DNA of 64,000 nt, taken from positions 1 to 64,000 of the forward strand of contig CAZOOZ010000006.1 in NCBI GenBank assembly GCA_964581565.1, given 5' to 3'. Position 1 is the first letter of the stretch. Each line of letters starts with the position of its first letter. A program made the position numbers and the translations under genes. The stretch is from UBA1433 sp964581565 (GTDB lineage Bacteria; Bacillota; Clostridia; Eubacteriales; UBA1433). The notes beneath the pieces were generated by a model. That model did no database searches. It saw only the letters and a program-made list of their open reading frames with translations, and was not told the DNA's origin. Positions 17,447 to 25,974 of the stretch are shown in pieces.

Positions 17447-18159
17447 TGAAAAAAGGTAGGATCCATTCTTTTCAAAGCTTAGGGGCCGTTGACGGCCCCG
17501 GACTTCGCTGTGTTATCTTTATGCAGGGCTGCCCTTTGCGCTGTGTATATTGTCATAATCCCGATACATGGAAATTTTCCGGTGGTATAGAATATGCAGT
17601 CAATGATATATTTAAAAAAATATTGCGATATAAACCTTACTTTTCAAATAATGGCGGTGTCACAGTATCCGGCGGAGAACCTTTGCAGCAATGGGAATTT
17701 GTCTCGGAATTGTTTTCTCTGTTACACGGTCAAGGAATCCATACGGCATTGGATACATCCGGTATCGGCGAGATAAAAGGAGCTAAAAAAGTTCTCGAAA
17801 ATACAGACATTGTTTTATGCGATTTAAAATTCTCAAATAGAACAGATTACTTTAAATATACTACGGGAGATTTTGATACTGTCATCGAATTTCTCAAACT
17901 AACAGAATTAATGCATATTCCGTTGTGGATCAGGCATGTAGTAGTGCCAACGCTTACGGATAATGAAGAAAATATTTTTAAAATAGCTTTGATCGCAAAA
18001 CAATTTTCTAATTTACAAAAAATAGAATTACTTCCTTTTAAAAAACTATGTCTATCTAAATATGAAATACTCGGCATTGATTTTTGTCTTAAAAATTATT
18101 CTGAATGTACAAATAAAAAAATCAACGAATTATATAGAGTAATTAATTCTGTTCTCTAA
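17446..18159 (+). CDS. pflA: pyruvate formate-lyase activating enzyme
   Basis: A 237-residue radical SAM protein that abstracts a hydrogen from the PFL glycine. CPLRCVYCHNPDTW near residue 30 carries the three cluster cysteines with the PflA-specific HNPDTW, and VSGGEPLQQ is the SAM-binding motif. Its ATG overlaps the pflB stop by one base, so the two genes are translated together and share the riboswitch-controlled transcript. Confidence 0.95.
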   Translation: MKKGRIHSFQSLGAVDGPGLRCVIFMQGCPLRCVYCHNPDTWKFSGGIEYAVNDIFKKILRYKPYFSNNGGVTVSGGEPLQQWEFVSELFSLLHGQGIHTALDTSGIGEIKGAKKVLENTDIVLCDLKFSNRTDYFKYTTGDFDTVIEFLKLTELMHIPLWIRHVVVPTLTDNEENIFKIALIAKQFSNLQKIELLPFKKLCLSKYEILGIDFCLKNYSECTNKKINELYRVINSVL

Positions 18160-18252
18160 CATTTTTTTTATGATATTATTTTAATAAAGAATCATAGTAA
18201 TTTTATTATAAAACATTCTTTAAATAAATGAATACATAAGGAGAATAGAATT

Positions 18253-18699
18253 ATGCAGCTACTCCAAAAAACAAACTTCATCGGGGCAATAGTTACAATT
18301 ATATTTTACATATCCACTATATTCGTTTTTGCATCAAGACTATCCAACAAACAACAAATAGGGTATTGGATTGGAATATTTGAATTCTTCCTTGCAATAC
18401 CACTGATTTATTTGCTCATAAAAGCACCCGTTCTCAACCGACCAATAATATATTATATCCAAATTATCCTAATGCTGTGCTGGCTGATCATGGAACTGTT
18501 ACTAGATTACCTATTCAATATTGATTTTCGTCAAACACGCTGGCTTTTGATTACATATGTCACACTTTTTTTTGCCGCAACCGGCGGGATGATCGGTGCA
18601 GCGGCAAATGCAGGGAAAATCTATGCAATTATATCGATAGTGTTATTTTTCATCATGACTATATTGGCATTTATTCAAAGAATACTTACAGGAATTTAA
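18253..18699 (+). CDS. small membrane protein of unknown function
   Basis: A 148-residue, very hydrophobic protein with four or five membrane segments and few charged residues. AAGGAG lies upstream of the ATG. I do not recognise the family. It follows pflA by about 90 bases and could be read through from that operon. Its last codons form the left arm of the terminator stem shared with nadC. Confidence 0.65.
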   Translation: MQLLQKTNFIGAIVTIIFYISTIFVFASRLSNKQQIGYWIGIFEFFLAIPLIYLLIKAPVLNRPIIYYIQIILMLCWLIMELLLDYLFNIDFRQTRWLLITYVTLFFAATGGMIGAAANAGKIYAIISIVLFFIMTILAFIQRILTGI

Positions 18700-18723
18700 A
18701 ACAACGAACTTCCTGTAAGTATT
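18681..18723. terminator. bidirectional terminator between the membrane protein gene and nadC
   Basis: A perfect 14-bp stem (18681-18694 and 18710-18723) around a 15-base loop. The left arm codes for the last residues of the membrane protein. It lies between convergent transcripts. Confidence 0.75.
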
Positions 18724-18739
18724 TTAGTTCTGCTCAATT

Positions 18740-19579
18740 TTATGATATAATCTCCACATTTTTCAGAGAGAAATCAAGAATCGGAGAAGAATGTGTAAGT
18801 GCACCCGAAGAAATATAATCTATCTCAATATTTTTTAGTGCATTTATTTTCTCTATTGTAATATTTCCGGAGCACTCAATAAGTGCTCTTTTATCAATTA
18901 TTTTTACAGCTTTTTTTATGTCTTCAAGACTCATATTATCCAGCATAATTATATCTACATTTGCTTTTAGAGCCTCATTGATCATATCAAAATTTTCTAC
19001 CTCGACTTCAATTTTACAAACAAACGGAGCATATTCTCTTGCCATGTTAACCGCTTGTTTTATACCACCCGCAGCTGCAATATGATTATCTTTCAACATA
19101 ATACCGTCCGAGAGACTAAATCGATGATTATATCCTCCGCCCACTTTTACAGCATATTTTTCAAATATACGATTATTGGGTGTGGTTTTTCTCGTATCAA
19201 GCAAGCGTATGTTGCTACCGGCTAGTAAATCAGTGATTTTTTTTGTATGTGTTGCTATCCCACTCATTCTTTGCAAATAATTTAATGCCGTTCGTTCTGC
19301 GGAAAGAATGCTTTTGATATTGCCTTCTATATGCGCGATAACCTCCCCTTTTTTTACGTTATCTCCATCTTGATAAAAAAACTTTAGTTCAATCGTTTCA
19401 TCAAAAAGAATAAATACCCTTTTAAAAATCAGCAGACCTGCTATGATACCATCTTGTTTGCAAATAAGCTGCGCTTTTGCTTTTCTAAAAGATTTTATAA
19501 TAGAATTTGTTGTAATATCCTCATGCGGAATATCTTCTTTTAAAGCCATTAAAATAAGCTGATCTATATTATTTTGCAT
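18740..19579 (-). CDS. nadC: quinolinate phosphoribosyltransferase
   Basis: A 279-residue type II phosphoribosyltransferase that turns quinolinate and PRPP into nicotinate mononucleotide. ERTALNYLQRMSGIAT (about 96-111), LDTRKTTP and KVGGGYNHRFSLSDGIMLKDNH are diagnostic. Its start overlaps the end of nadB by 11 bases, so it is the last gene of nadABC and translationally coupled. Confidence 0.95.
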   Translation of the reverse strand: MQNNIDQLILMALKEDIPHEDITTNSIIKSFRKAKAQLICKQDGIIAGLLIFKRVFILFDETIELKFFYQDGDNVKKGEVIAHIEGNIKSILSAERTALNYLQRMSGIATHTKKITDLLAGSNIRLLDTRKTTPNNRIFEKYAVKVGGGYNHRFSLSDGIMLKDNHIAAAGGIKQAVNMAREYAPFVCKIEVEVENFDMINEALKANVDIIMLDNMSLEDIKKAVKIIDKRALIECSGNITIEKINALKNIEIDYISSGALTHSSPILDFSLKNVEIIS

Positions 19580-20846
19580 ACTTTTCTTCCTTCTTGATCT
19601 CTTTTAATATCATTTCTTTGTTTTGAAGCATTAAAGCTTCATTCGAAGGATAGCTTGGCGCCGAAAAAACAGGTAGTTTATTTACATGCCAATGATATGT
19701 AATATCTTGAGCGGCTCTTTTGCTGAAAACCAAACTTTCTAAAAGAGAATTGCTTGCTAAACGGTTTTTGCCGTGAACTCCATTGCAACTAGTTTCTCCT
19801 ACAGCATATAGATTCTCCATTGAAGTTTTACTTTTCAAGTCCACTTGTATCCCTCCCATAAAATAATGCTGTGCAGGAACTACGGGCACACATTCTTTTG
19901 TTATATCATATCCTTCTTTTAAGCATTGTTCGTAAATTTTAGGAAATCTTTTTGCAATATTTGTTTTAATATATCCATGCAGACACAGTCGTACATATGG
20001 CATATTATCTTTTTCCATCTGCTCATATATTTTTTCTGTTACGATATCACGTGGCTGAAGCTCATCTGTAAACCTATTCCCATTTTTATCGATGAGCACT
20101 GCGCCTTCTCCACGTACTGATTCTGAAATCAGAAAAGCTCGTCCTGAATGAAGAGTATATAAAGAGGTCGGATGCACCTGTATATAATTTATATCTTGTA
20201 CTTTAACTTTGTTTTTCAGCGCAATTGCTATAGCATCTCCGGTTAAATGCATATAATTCGTAGATCTTTCAAATAACCCCCCTATGCCACCTGTGGCAAG
20301 AACTGTAACTTGAGAATAATAATTGCTTGTTACGTTATTTTTATTTCTTGCAACTACTCCATAGCACGTATTATTTTTAGCAAGTATATCTATTACGGCA
20401 TTTTCCTCTAAAATAGTTACATTTTTCATTTGTTTCACTTTTTGAATTAACTTACTGTTTATTTCTTCTCCCGTAAAATCTTTAAAATGTAATATTCGGG
20501 TTTTTGAATGCGCTCCTTCCTTAGTATACGAAAAACCCGAGCCTCTCCTGTCAAAATCCACTCCCAGATTTATAAGATCTTGTATGATTTCTCTTGAAGA
20601 TCGTATCATAATATCGACAGCACTTTTATTGTTTTCATAGTGACCGGCACGCAAGGTATCTTCCATAAAATCATCATAGTCTTCATCATCAAGCTGTACA
20701 CTGATACCACCCTGTGCCAGATATGAATCACTTTGATCTATACTGTTTTTTGTAATAATTAAAATGTTCTTTTCATTTCCAAGATTTATAGCAGTAAATA
20801 CTCCGGAAATTCCAGTCCCAATGATAATAACATCATAACTATTCAT
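19569..20846 (-). CDS. nadB: L-aspartate oxidase
   Basis: A 425-residue flavoprotein that oxidises aspartate to iminoaspartate for NAD synthesis; in an anaerobe it would use fumarate or another acceptor. The FAD-binding GTGISGVFTAINLG is at the N-terminus, with SYLAQGGISV, the substrate loop HPTSLY, and NGVHGKNRLASNSLLE. It is shorter than the roughly 530-residue E. coli enzyme because the C-terminal helical domain is reduced. It lies two bases from nadA with GGAGAAATAAAG before its ATG. Confidence 0.94.
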   Translation of the reverse strand: MNSYDVIIIGTGISGVFTAINLGNEKNILIITKNSIDQSDSYLAQGGISVQLDDEDYDDFMEDTLRAGHYENNKSAVDIMIRSSREIIQDLINLGVDFDRRGSGFSYTKEGAHSKTRILHFKDFTGEEINSKLIQKVKQMKNVTILEENAVIDILAKNNTCYGVVARNKNNVTSNYYSQVTVLATGGIGGLFERSTNYMHLTGDAIAIALKNKVKVQDINYIQVHPTSLYTLHSGRAFLISESVRGEGAVLIDKNGNRFTDELQPRDIVTEKIYEQMEKDNMPYVRLCLHGYIKTNIAKRFPKIYEQCLKEGYDITKECVPVVPAQHYFMGGIQVDLKSKTSMENLYAVGETSCNGVHGKNRLASNSLLESLVFSKRAAQDITYHWHVNKLPVFSAPSYPSNEALMLQNKEMILKEIKKEEKYAK

Positions 20847-20848
20847 CT

Positions 20849-21763
20849 TTATTTCTCCGATGCCAATTTTAACATTTTATCCAATGGTTTCAGCGCATTA
20901 TCTAATATTTGTTCATTTACTTTAACCTCATTATCGAGATTCTCCAGCGTATAAAGAAGCTTTTGCATAGTGTTTTTTTTCATATCAGGACAAATCTGCT
21001 CATCTACCGCCGGATACAAATTTTTATCTTTTATCTTTTTTTCTAAATCATAAAATACACCCGTTTCCGTACATACAATAAAATCCAAAGCATCTGATTT
21101 TTCAATATAGTCTATAATACCGGATGTGCTGCCGATATAATCGGCGAGTTGTAACACATCTTCTGTGCATTCAGGATGCGCTGCTACTTTAGCAGTCAGA
21201 TATTTGTTTTTTTTGTCTAAAACATCTGCAACAGTAATTTTGGTATGCACATGGCAAAATCCTTGATTAAAAATAAAATTTTTTTCTGGAATTAACTTTG
21301 AGATATAGCGTCCCAAATTTGCATCCGGTATAAAATATATGTTTTTATTCGGCAACGCCTTAATCACTCTATATGCATTTGAGGATGTAACACATACATC
21401 AGAATTCGCTTTTATTTCAGATGTAGAATTTATATAGCATACAACTGCTACATCTTTTACTTCGTTACGTATTTTTTGAATATCCACAGTATCGGCCATA
21501 TGCGCCATCGGGCAATCAGCCATAGGATCAACCATTAAAACAGTTTTATCCGGGTTTAAAATTTTAGCACTTTCCCCCATAAAATAAACTCCGCAAAAAA
21601 CGATCACTTTTTGTGTTACTTGAGTGGCAATTTTGCTTAAATAATATGAATCACCAACATAATCTGCTACTTCCTGAACATCTTTCGGAACATAATAATG
21701 TGCTAAAATAACTGCGTCATTTTGTTTTTTTAACTTTATTATTTTATTTTTTGCATCCTGCAT
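20849..21763 (-). CDS. nadA: quinolinate synthase
   Basis: A 304-residue [4Fe-4S] enzyme that condenses iminoaspartate with dihydroxyacetone phosphate. AHYYVPKDVQEVADYVGDS at the N-terminus, FCGVYFMGESAKIL, and cysteines near FCG, HPEC and CPDMKKN fit the three cluster ligands. It is the first gene of the operon, behind a promoter overlapped by a palindrome. Confidence 0.95.
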   Translation of the reverse strand: MQDAKNKIIKLKKQNDAVILAHYYVPKDVQEVADYVGDSYYLSKIATQVTQKVIVFCGVYFMGESAKILNPDKTVLMVDPMADCPMAHMADTVDIQKIRNEVKDVAVVCYINSTSEIKANSDVCVTSSNAYRVIKALPNKNIYFIPDANLGRYISKLIPEKNFIFNQGFCHVHTKITVADVLDKKNKYLTAKVAAHPECTEDVLQLADYIGSTSGIIDYIEKSDALDFIVCTETGVFYDLEKKIKDKNLYPAVDEQICPDMKKNTMQKLLYTLENLDNEVKVNEQILDNALKPLDKMLKLASEK

Positions 21764-21802
21764 TTATATTACTGCCTTCTTTCTATTTTGTAATTAAATA
21801 TA

Positions 21803-21845
21803 AATATAACATATAACAAGACATGTATCAAGACACATGTCTTGT
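21803..21845 (-). promoter_or_regulatory. nad operon promoter with operator-like palindrome
   Basis: On the minus strand TTGATA (21826-21831) and TATATT (21803-21808) are 17 bp apart. Overlapping the -35 box are exact inverted arms ACAAGACATGT (21816-21826) and ACATGTCTTGT (21835-21845). Palindromes built on CAAGACA/TGTCTTG resemble sites of the niacin-responsive repressor NiaR in Bacillota as I recall; the niaR gene is not in this window, so the assignment is inferred. Confidence 0.65.
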
Positions 21846-21964
21846 TTATTATGTTTTAAATTTTTTGTGTGATTTAGTTACAGAATTTATATATCTTTTT
21901 GTTTATAATAACCACAAAATTAGATTTTATTAAAAATAATACTATAGAAAAAAGGAGCATAATT

Positions 21965-22273
21965 ATGAGTGTAATTACAATAACAAAAGAAAACTTCGAA
22001 ACCGAAGTTATGAATTCGAATAAACCCGTATTGCTTGATTTTTGGGCATCATGGTGCGGACCATGCAGAATGCTCTCTCCGATTGTTGAAGAAATCGCAG
22101 AAGAAATGACAGATGCCAAAATAGGTAAGATAAATGTAGATGAGCAGCCCGAACTTGCTTCAAAATACAATATCATGAGTATACCTACATTATTGGTATT
22201 TAAAAACGGAGAAGTTGCAAATTCTGCTATTGGTGTTCAATCAAAGTCAGCAATCCTTTCTTTGCTTAAATAA
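21965..22273 (+). CDS. trxA: thioredoxin
   Basis: A 102-residue thioredoxin with the active site WCGPC (Cys31, Cys34), the cis-proline in MSIPTLLVF, and full family length. AAAAAAGGAGC precedes the ATG at 21965. It is divergent from nadABC and followed by a strong terminator, so it forms a single-gene unit. No thioredoxin reductase is adjacent. Confidence 0.94.
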   Translation: MSVITITKENFETEVMNSNKPVLLDFWASWCGPCRMLSPIVEEIAEEMTDAKIGKINVDEQPELASKYNIMSIPTLLVFKNGEVANSAIGVQSKSAILSLLK

Positions 22274-22301
22274 AAATAAGGGATTTATCATCCCTTATTT
22301 T
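22273..22301 (+). terminator. terminator after thioredoxin
   Basis: An 11-bp perfect stem (AAAATAAGGGA and its complement) with a 7-base loop and a T-run, starting at the stop codon of the thioredoxin gene. Confidence 0.85.
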
Positions 22302-22577
22302 TTTATATAAATCTTGATTAACCCAAAAAAACGCTGTAATAAGTCCCTGCCTTGAGTTCCAGTCAATCGTTGGCCCTGTATAACTAAGTAAAAGTTTTTT
22401 AAATTCCAATTATTGCACCGATGTACTGGAAAATGCCTCTGCTTTCTTGTGAGCGCAATCCGAATGACAAATGTACACAATTTGGTTTGGGTCTCATTTA
22501 TTTATACGTTCACTGACAATGTCATAGATATAATTAAATGCCATGTTGTTTAACAAATGGCATCTATTTTAAAATTA
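22302..22577. other. intergenic region, possibly a decayed gene
   Basis: About 275 bases between the thioredoxin terminator and the Crp/Fnr gene. Its base composition is less AT-rich than neighbouring spacers and short protein-like stretches can be read on the minus strand (for example TGPTIDWNSRQGL), but no continuous gene or known family is recognisable. ATGCCAT and ATGGCAT near 22540 and 22557 form a small hairpin. Confidence 0.3.
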
Positions 22578-23270
22578 TTACTGACTAATACTGCTACTTA
22601 CTAAATTAGTCAGATCCTTTTTGCTAAGAATTTTTATTTTCCCTCTGTATAATTTTATATATCCTTCATTTTCAAAATATTTTAACATTCTTGATACCAC
22701 CTCTCTTGCAGAGCCCACAAAGCTTGCTATTTGTTCGTGCGTAAGATTGATAACATCTGAAGAATTTCTGTTTATTTCATCTAATAAAAAAATCGCAAGA
22801 CGTTGATCGAAGCTCATAAAAAGTATTTGCTGCATAGCCCACATGACATCAGAAAAGCGTTCCACCGTAACCTTATAAGAGAAATTTTGCACATATACAT
22901 TTTCATCACATAGTTGCTTGAAAATTGCAGAATTAATTAATAGCACTTCACTATCTTCAACTGCGTCAATAAATACATCAAAAGTTATATTCTCTAAAAC
23001 ACACGATGCAGATAAAACACATGCTTCATTTTCAAAAAGCCTGTATAGAGTAATTTCCCTTCCATCTTCTGACAAGATATACGTTCTAAAAGCTCCTTTT
23101 TTTATTAATATCATGCCAATACAATTACTTTCACCACTATGTATATTTTCACCTTTACTATAATGCACTAAATTGACATTATTTAAAATTAATTCTTTCT
23201 GATTTGAATTTAAATTATCCCAAAAATTTAATGTTTGAATAATAAATTTTTTATCTTCTTCTTTTATCAT
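22578..23270 (-). CDS. Crp/Fnr family transcriptional regulator
   Basis: A 230-residue regulator: a cyclic-nucleotide-binding-like beta-barrel (about 20-120), a long dimer helix, and a Crp-type winged HTH with LTHEQIASFVGSAREVVSRMLKYFENEGYI. The N-terminus lacks the cysteine cluster of true Fnr proteins, so the signal it senses is not evident. GAGAGG lies upstream of the ATG. The neighbouring small ferredoxin gene is in the same orientation, separated by a 32-bp palindrome. Confidence 0.88.
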   Translation of the reverse strand: MIKEEDKKFIIQTLNFWDNLNSNQKELILNNVNLVHYSKGENIHSGESNCIGMILIKKGAFRTYILSEDGREITLYRLFENEACVLSASCVLENITFDVFIDAVEDSEVLLINSAIFKQLCDENVYVQNFSYKVTVERFSDVMWAMQQILFMSFDQRLAIFLLDEINRNSSDVINLTHEQIASFVGSAREVVSRMLKYFENEGYIKLYRGKIKILSKKDLTNLVSSSISQ

Positions 23271-23316
23271 GATAGCCTCTCAATTGCTTTTTTATAAGTA
23301 TATCACTATTAAAAGA

Positions 23317-23348
23317 AAAAGATATTAATTAATTAATTAATATCTTTT
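23317..23348. terminator. 32-bp perfect palindrome between ferredoxin and Crp/Fnr genes
   Basis: AAAAGATATTAATTAA followed by its exact reverse complement, with no spacer. It begins 20 bases past the ferredoxin stop and could be its terminator or the operator of the Crp/Fnr gene that starts at 23270. Confidence 0.55.
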
Positions 23349-23369
23349 CAATAATATTGTTATTTTCAT

Positions 23370-23612
23370 TTATTGCAAAGAAAGCGCTCTCATAGGACAA
23401 AATTTTACGCATTTTCCGCATTGAATACATTGATCCATATTCACGACCGGCGCTTTAAATCCTTTTTGAGTTAATGCCCCCACCGGACATACCTTTACGG
23501 AAGGGCAAGGATGGTTTTGCGGGCAGCGCGTTTTATTAACAATAAGCTTTTTATTTTTCAAGTTGTTCATACTTATCTCTTTATTTTTTGAAAAATTAAA
23601 TATTTTGCTCAT
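23370..23612 (-). CDS. small 4Fe-4S ferredoxin-like protein
   Basis: An 80-residue protein with two cysteine clusters: CPQNHPCPSVKVCP (about 30-43) and the regular CIQCGKCVKFCP (about 62-73). The second is a standard [4Fe-4S] motif; the first has wider spacing but could complete a second cluster. GGAGAG lies upstream of the ATG. It is adjacent to the Crp/Fnr gene and thioredoxin, suggesting redox functions, but its partner is unknown. Confidence 0.82.
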   Translation of the reverse strand: MSKIFNFSKNKEISMNNLKNKKLIVNKTRCPQNHPCPSVKVCPVGALTQKGFKAPVVNMDQCIQCGKCVKFCPMRALSLQ

Positions 23613-23679
23613 AATATTATTCTCTCCTATTGATGACTTAGTTTAAGTTTTTAGATTATGGATAAACAATTAAAAATTC

Positions 23680-23707
23680 ATAAACAAACTTAATTTGATT
23701 TGTTTAT
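23680..23707. promoter_or_regulatory. inverted repeat upstream of the ferredoxin gene
   Basis: ATAAACAAA (23680-23688) and TTTGTTTAT (23699-23707) are exact complements with a 10-bp spacer, about 70 bases before the ferredoxin start. It may be an operator; its binder is unknown. Confidence 0.35.
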
Positions 23708-23788
23708 CACAGTCATTATATATATTTATAATAGCTCCCAAAATATTGAAATTCAGTAATTTAATCACATAATTTAAAATAAAAAATA

Positions 23789-23836
23789 TTGACTATTCTA
23801 TTTTTATGACTATAATAGTATATATAGTCATAAAAA
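23789..23836 (+). promoter_or_regulatory. promoter and operator of the TetR-ABC exporter operon
   Basis: TTGACT (23789-23794), a 16-bp spacer and TATAAT (23811-23816). An inverted repeat with exact 14-bp arms (23801-23814 and 23823-23836, core TATGACTATA / TATAGTCATA) covers the -10 box, so a bound repressor would block transcription. The TetR protein encoded just downstream is the natural candidate. Confidence 0.75.
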
Positions 23837-23850
23837 GGATATTTTTTGCT

Positions 23851-24456
23851 ATGCCAAAAACATTTACAATACACGAGAAAGAATATATTAAAAAAAAATT
23901 GCTCGAAGAAGCCCGAAAATGTCTAAAACAATATGGTGTAAAAAAAACATCTGTTGATGAATTAGTAAAAAGAGCCAATATCTCTAAAGGCTCGTTTTAT
24001 CTTTTCTATACATCAAAAGAAGCTTTATTTTTTGATGTTTTATGTGAATTTCACGATGAACTACATTATGAAATTCTAAATCAAATAGATACTCTCGACA
24101 ACTGTATTTCCATTGAAAAAATTACTGAAATTATTTTCAAACTATACAAAAAAGTTGAATCATCATTTTTATATCAATTTATTTTAAACGGAGATTTGGA
24201 GCTTTTAATACGAAAATTACCTGATCAAACCATATTGGATCATATTCAAAAAGATGACTCGAGTATGAAAGAAGTGCTCTCTAGGCTACCCGGTGTTGAT
24301 ACGGCTAATCTCGAGTATTACAGCGCTGCACTTAGAGCTATTTTCCTTTCTATGTTTCATCGAAAGGAAATTAGCGAATTTTTATATGATGATGCATTAA
24401 AATTGATGTTAAAAGGCATAATCATCCAAATGTTTGAGGAAGGAAATTATGATTAA
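23851..24456 (+). CDS. TetR/AcrR family transcriptional regulator
   Basis: A 201-residue repressor with the HTH TSVDELVKRANISKGSFYLFYTSKEALF (about 28-58). The C-terminal sensor domain is not recognisable. I take the ATG at 23851; a longer version would start within the operator. Its last codons overlap the start of the ABC ATPase gene by 8 bases, so regulator and exporter form one operon and the regulator most likely represses it through the repeat at 23801-23836. Confidence 0.87.
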   Translation: MPKTFTIHEKEYIKKKLLEEARKCLKQYGVKKTSVDELVKRANISKGSFYLFYTSKEALFFDVLCEFHDELHYEILNQIDTLDNCISIEKITEIIFKLYKKVESSFLYQFILNGDLELLIRKLPDQTILDHIQKDDSSMKEVLSRLPGVDTANLEYYSAALRAIFLSMFHRKEISEFLYDDALKLMLKGIIIQMFEEGNYD

Positions 24457-25294
24457 AGTAGAAAATTTACAATTCAGTTATACAAAAAAACCATTCATAA
24501 AAAATCTTAATTTTAATGTTAGAGATGGAGAGATTTTCGGATTTTTGGGTCCTTCCGGAGCGGGAAAAAGTACACTCCAAAAAATATTAATCGGTTTGCT
24601 TCCAAACTATAAGGGCAGTGTTTACGTTAATGGAATTGAAATAAAAAAACATAGTAAAGAATTTTACGAAAACATAGGTATTGATTTTGAATTTCCTAGT
24701 TTATACGAAAAGTTAACCGCCAGAGAAAATCTTGAATTTTTTTCATCACTTTATAAAAATAAAAAAGATTTGAATCCTTTACTTGATAGTGTCGGTTTGT
24801 TAATCGATGCAGATAAAAAAGTATCCGATTTTTCCAAGGGCATGAAATCGAGACTGAATTTTATAAAAGCTTTAATCCACGATCCAACAATTTTATTTTT
24901 AGACGAGCCCACATCAGGTCTTGATCCATCCAATGCCAGAATAATGAAAGACATCATTTTAGAGCAAAAAGCGAAAGGTAAAACTATTCTTTTAACAACA
25001 CACAATATGTTTGATGCCACAGAGCTTTGTGATCGTGTTTCTTTTATTGTAGACGGAGAAATCAGAGCACTCGATACTCCACAAAGATTAATTATGTCCA
25101 GAGGTGCGGCTAAAATTAAATATATATATTTTGAAAACGGCTTTCAAAAACAAAAAGAAATACAGCTTCATCATGTCAGCGAGGATGAAACTTTGCAAAA
25201 AGCAATATTGCACAATAGTCTTTTATCGATTCATAGCAGCGAGCCTACTTTAAACGACATATTTGTTGAAATCACAGGGAGATATTTACAATGA
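24449..25294 (+). CDS. ABC exporter ATP-binding protein
   Basis: A 281-residue ATPase with Walker A GPSGAGKST, the signature FSKGMKSR, Walker B ILFLDEPTSGLDP and the H-loop TTHNM. GAGGAAGGAAA precedes the ATG at 24449 inside the end of the TetR gene. It resembles ATPases of the fluoroquinolone/ABC-2 exporter group and would energise the two permeases that follow with ATGA overlaps. The substrate is unknown. Confidence 0.92.
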   Translation: MIKVENLQFSYTKKPFIKNLNFNVRDGEIFGFLGPSGAGKSTLQKILIGLLPNYKGSVYVNGIEIKKHSKEFYENIGIDFEFPSLYEKLTARENLEFFSSLYKNKKDLNPLLDSVGLLIDADKKVSDFSKGMKSRLNFIKALIHDPTILFLDEPTSGLDPSNARIMKDIILEQKAKGKTILLTTHNMFDATELCDRVSFIVDGEIRALDTPQRLIMSRGAAKIKYIYFENGFQKQKEIQLHHVSEDETLQKAILHNSLLSIHSSEPTLNDIFVEITGRYLQ

Positions 25295-25974
25295 GGATAA
25301 AAGCATTACTATATCAGAATATTTTGTTTCAATATAAATACGGATTTTTTTTCCTTTATCTGGTTTTTTGTATATTATATATAAGTTTGCTTTTTATGTT
25401 TCCTGACAATTGGCGAGTTCAAGCTTCTATTTTAATGATCTTCTCGGATCCTGCCGCAATGGGATTATACTTTATGGGGTCAATTGTTCTTTTTGAAAAA
25501 AATGAACGAATCCTAGATAGTTTTGCGATATCTCCTGCAACCAATTACGAATATGTTTTATCAAAACTTTTATCGATCGCTATCATTTCTATTATTGTAG
25601 CTTTCATTATAGGTTCTTTTGGTCACGCGGTTGTCAATCCAATTACTTTTTTTGTTAGCGTTTTTCTTTCATCATGTCTTTTTTCTGCAGTTGGTCTTAT
25701 TATTGCTGCCAATATATCAACGTTGAATCAATTTATTTTAAAAACAATCCCGGCAGAATTATTTATTAATATTCCAGCCATTGCTTATTTATTCGGATAT
25801 AAACCCGCATGGCTAATCATACATCCTGGTGTATGTGTCATACAACTATTTTTAGGCGAGCCCCATGCGTACTTATCAATTTTTATTTTAATCATATGGA
25901 CGACGTTTTTTGTATTTTTAGCAAAGCAATCTGTAACCAAGATGCTGGCTTCCGTCGGAGGAATCACTTTATGA
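25291..25974 (+). CDS. ABC exporter permease, first subunit
   Basis: A 227-residue membrane protein with six hydrophobic segments, beginning MRIKALLYQNILFQYKYGFF. Its start overlaps the ATPase stop (ATGA) and its stop overlaps the next permease start. The pattern of short loops and the conserved FAISPATNYEYVLSKLL segment match ABC-2-type permeases of three-component fluoroquinolone-type exporters. Confidence 0.82.
   Translation: MRIKALLYQNILFQYKYGFFFLYLVFCILYISLLFMFPDNWRVQASILMIFSDPAAMGLYFMGSIVLFEKNERILDSFAISPATNYEYVLSKLLSIAIISIIVAFIIGSFGHAVVNPITFFVSVFLSSCLFSAVGLIIAANISTLNQFILKTIPAELFINIPAIAYLFGYKPAWLIIHPGVCVIQLFLGEPHAYLSIFILIIWTTFFVFLAKQSVTKMLASVGGITL

Noticed and set aside
22295..22480. 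Small minus-strand gene between thioredoxin and Crp/Fnr
   Set aside because: It overlaps the thioredoxin terminator, has no ribosome binding site, and its composition does not resemble a protein family I know; kept only as a possible remnant.
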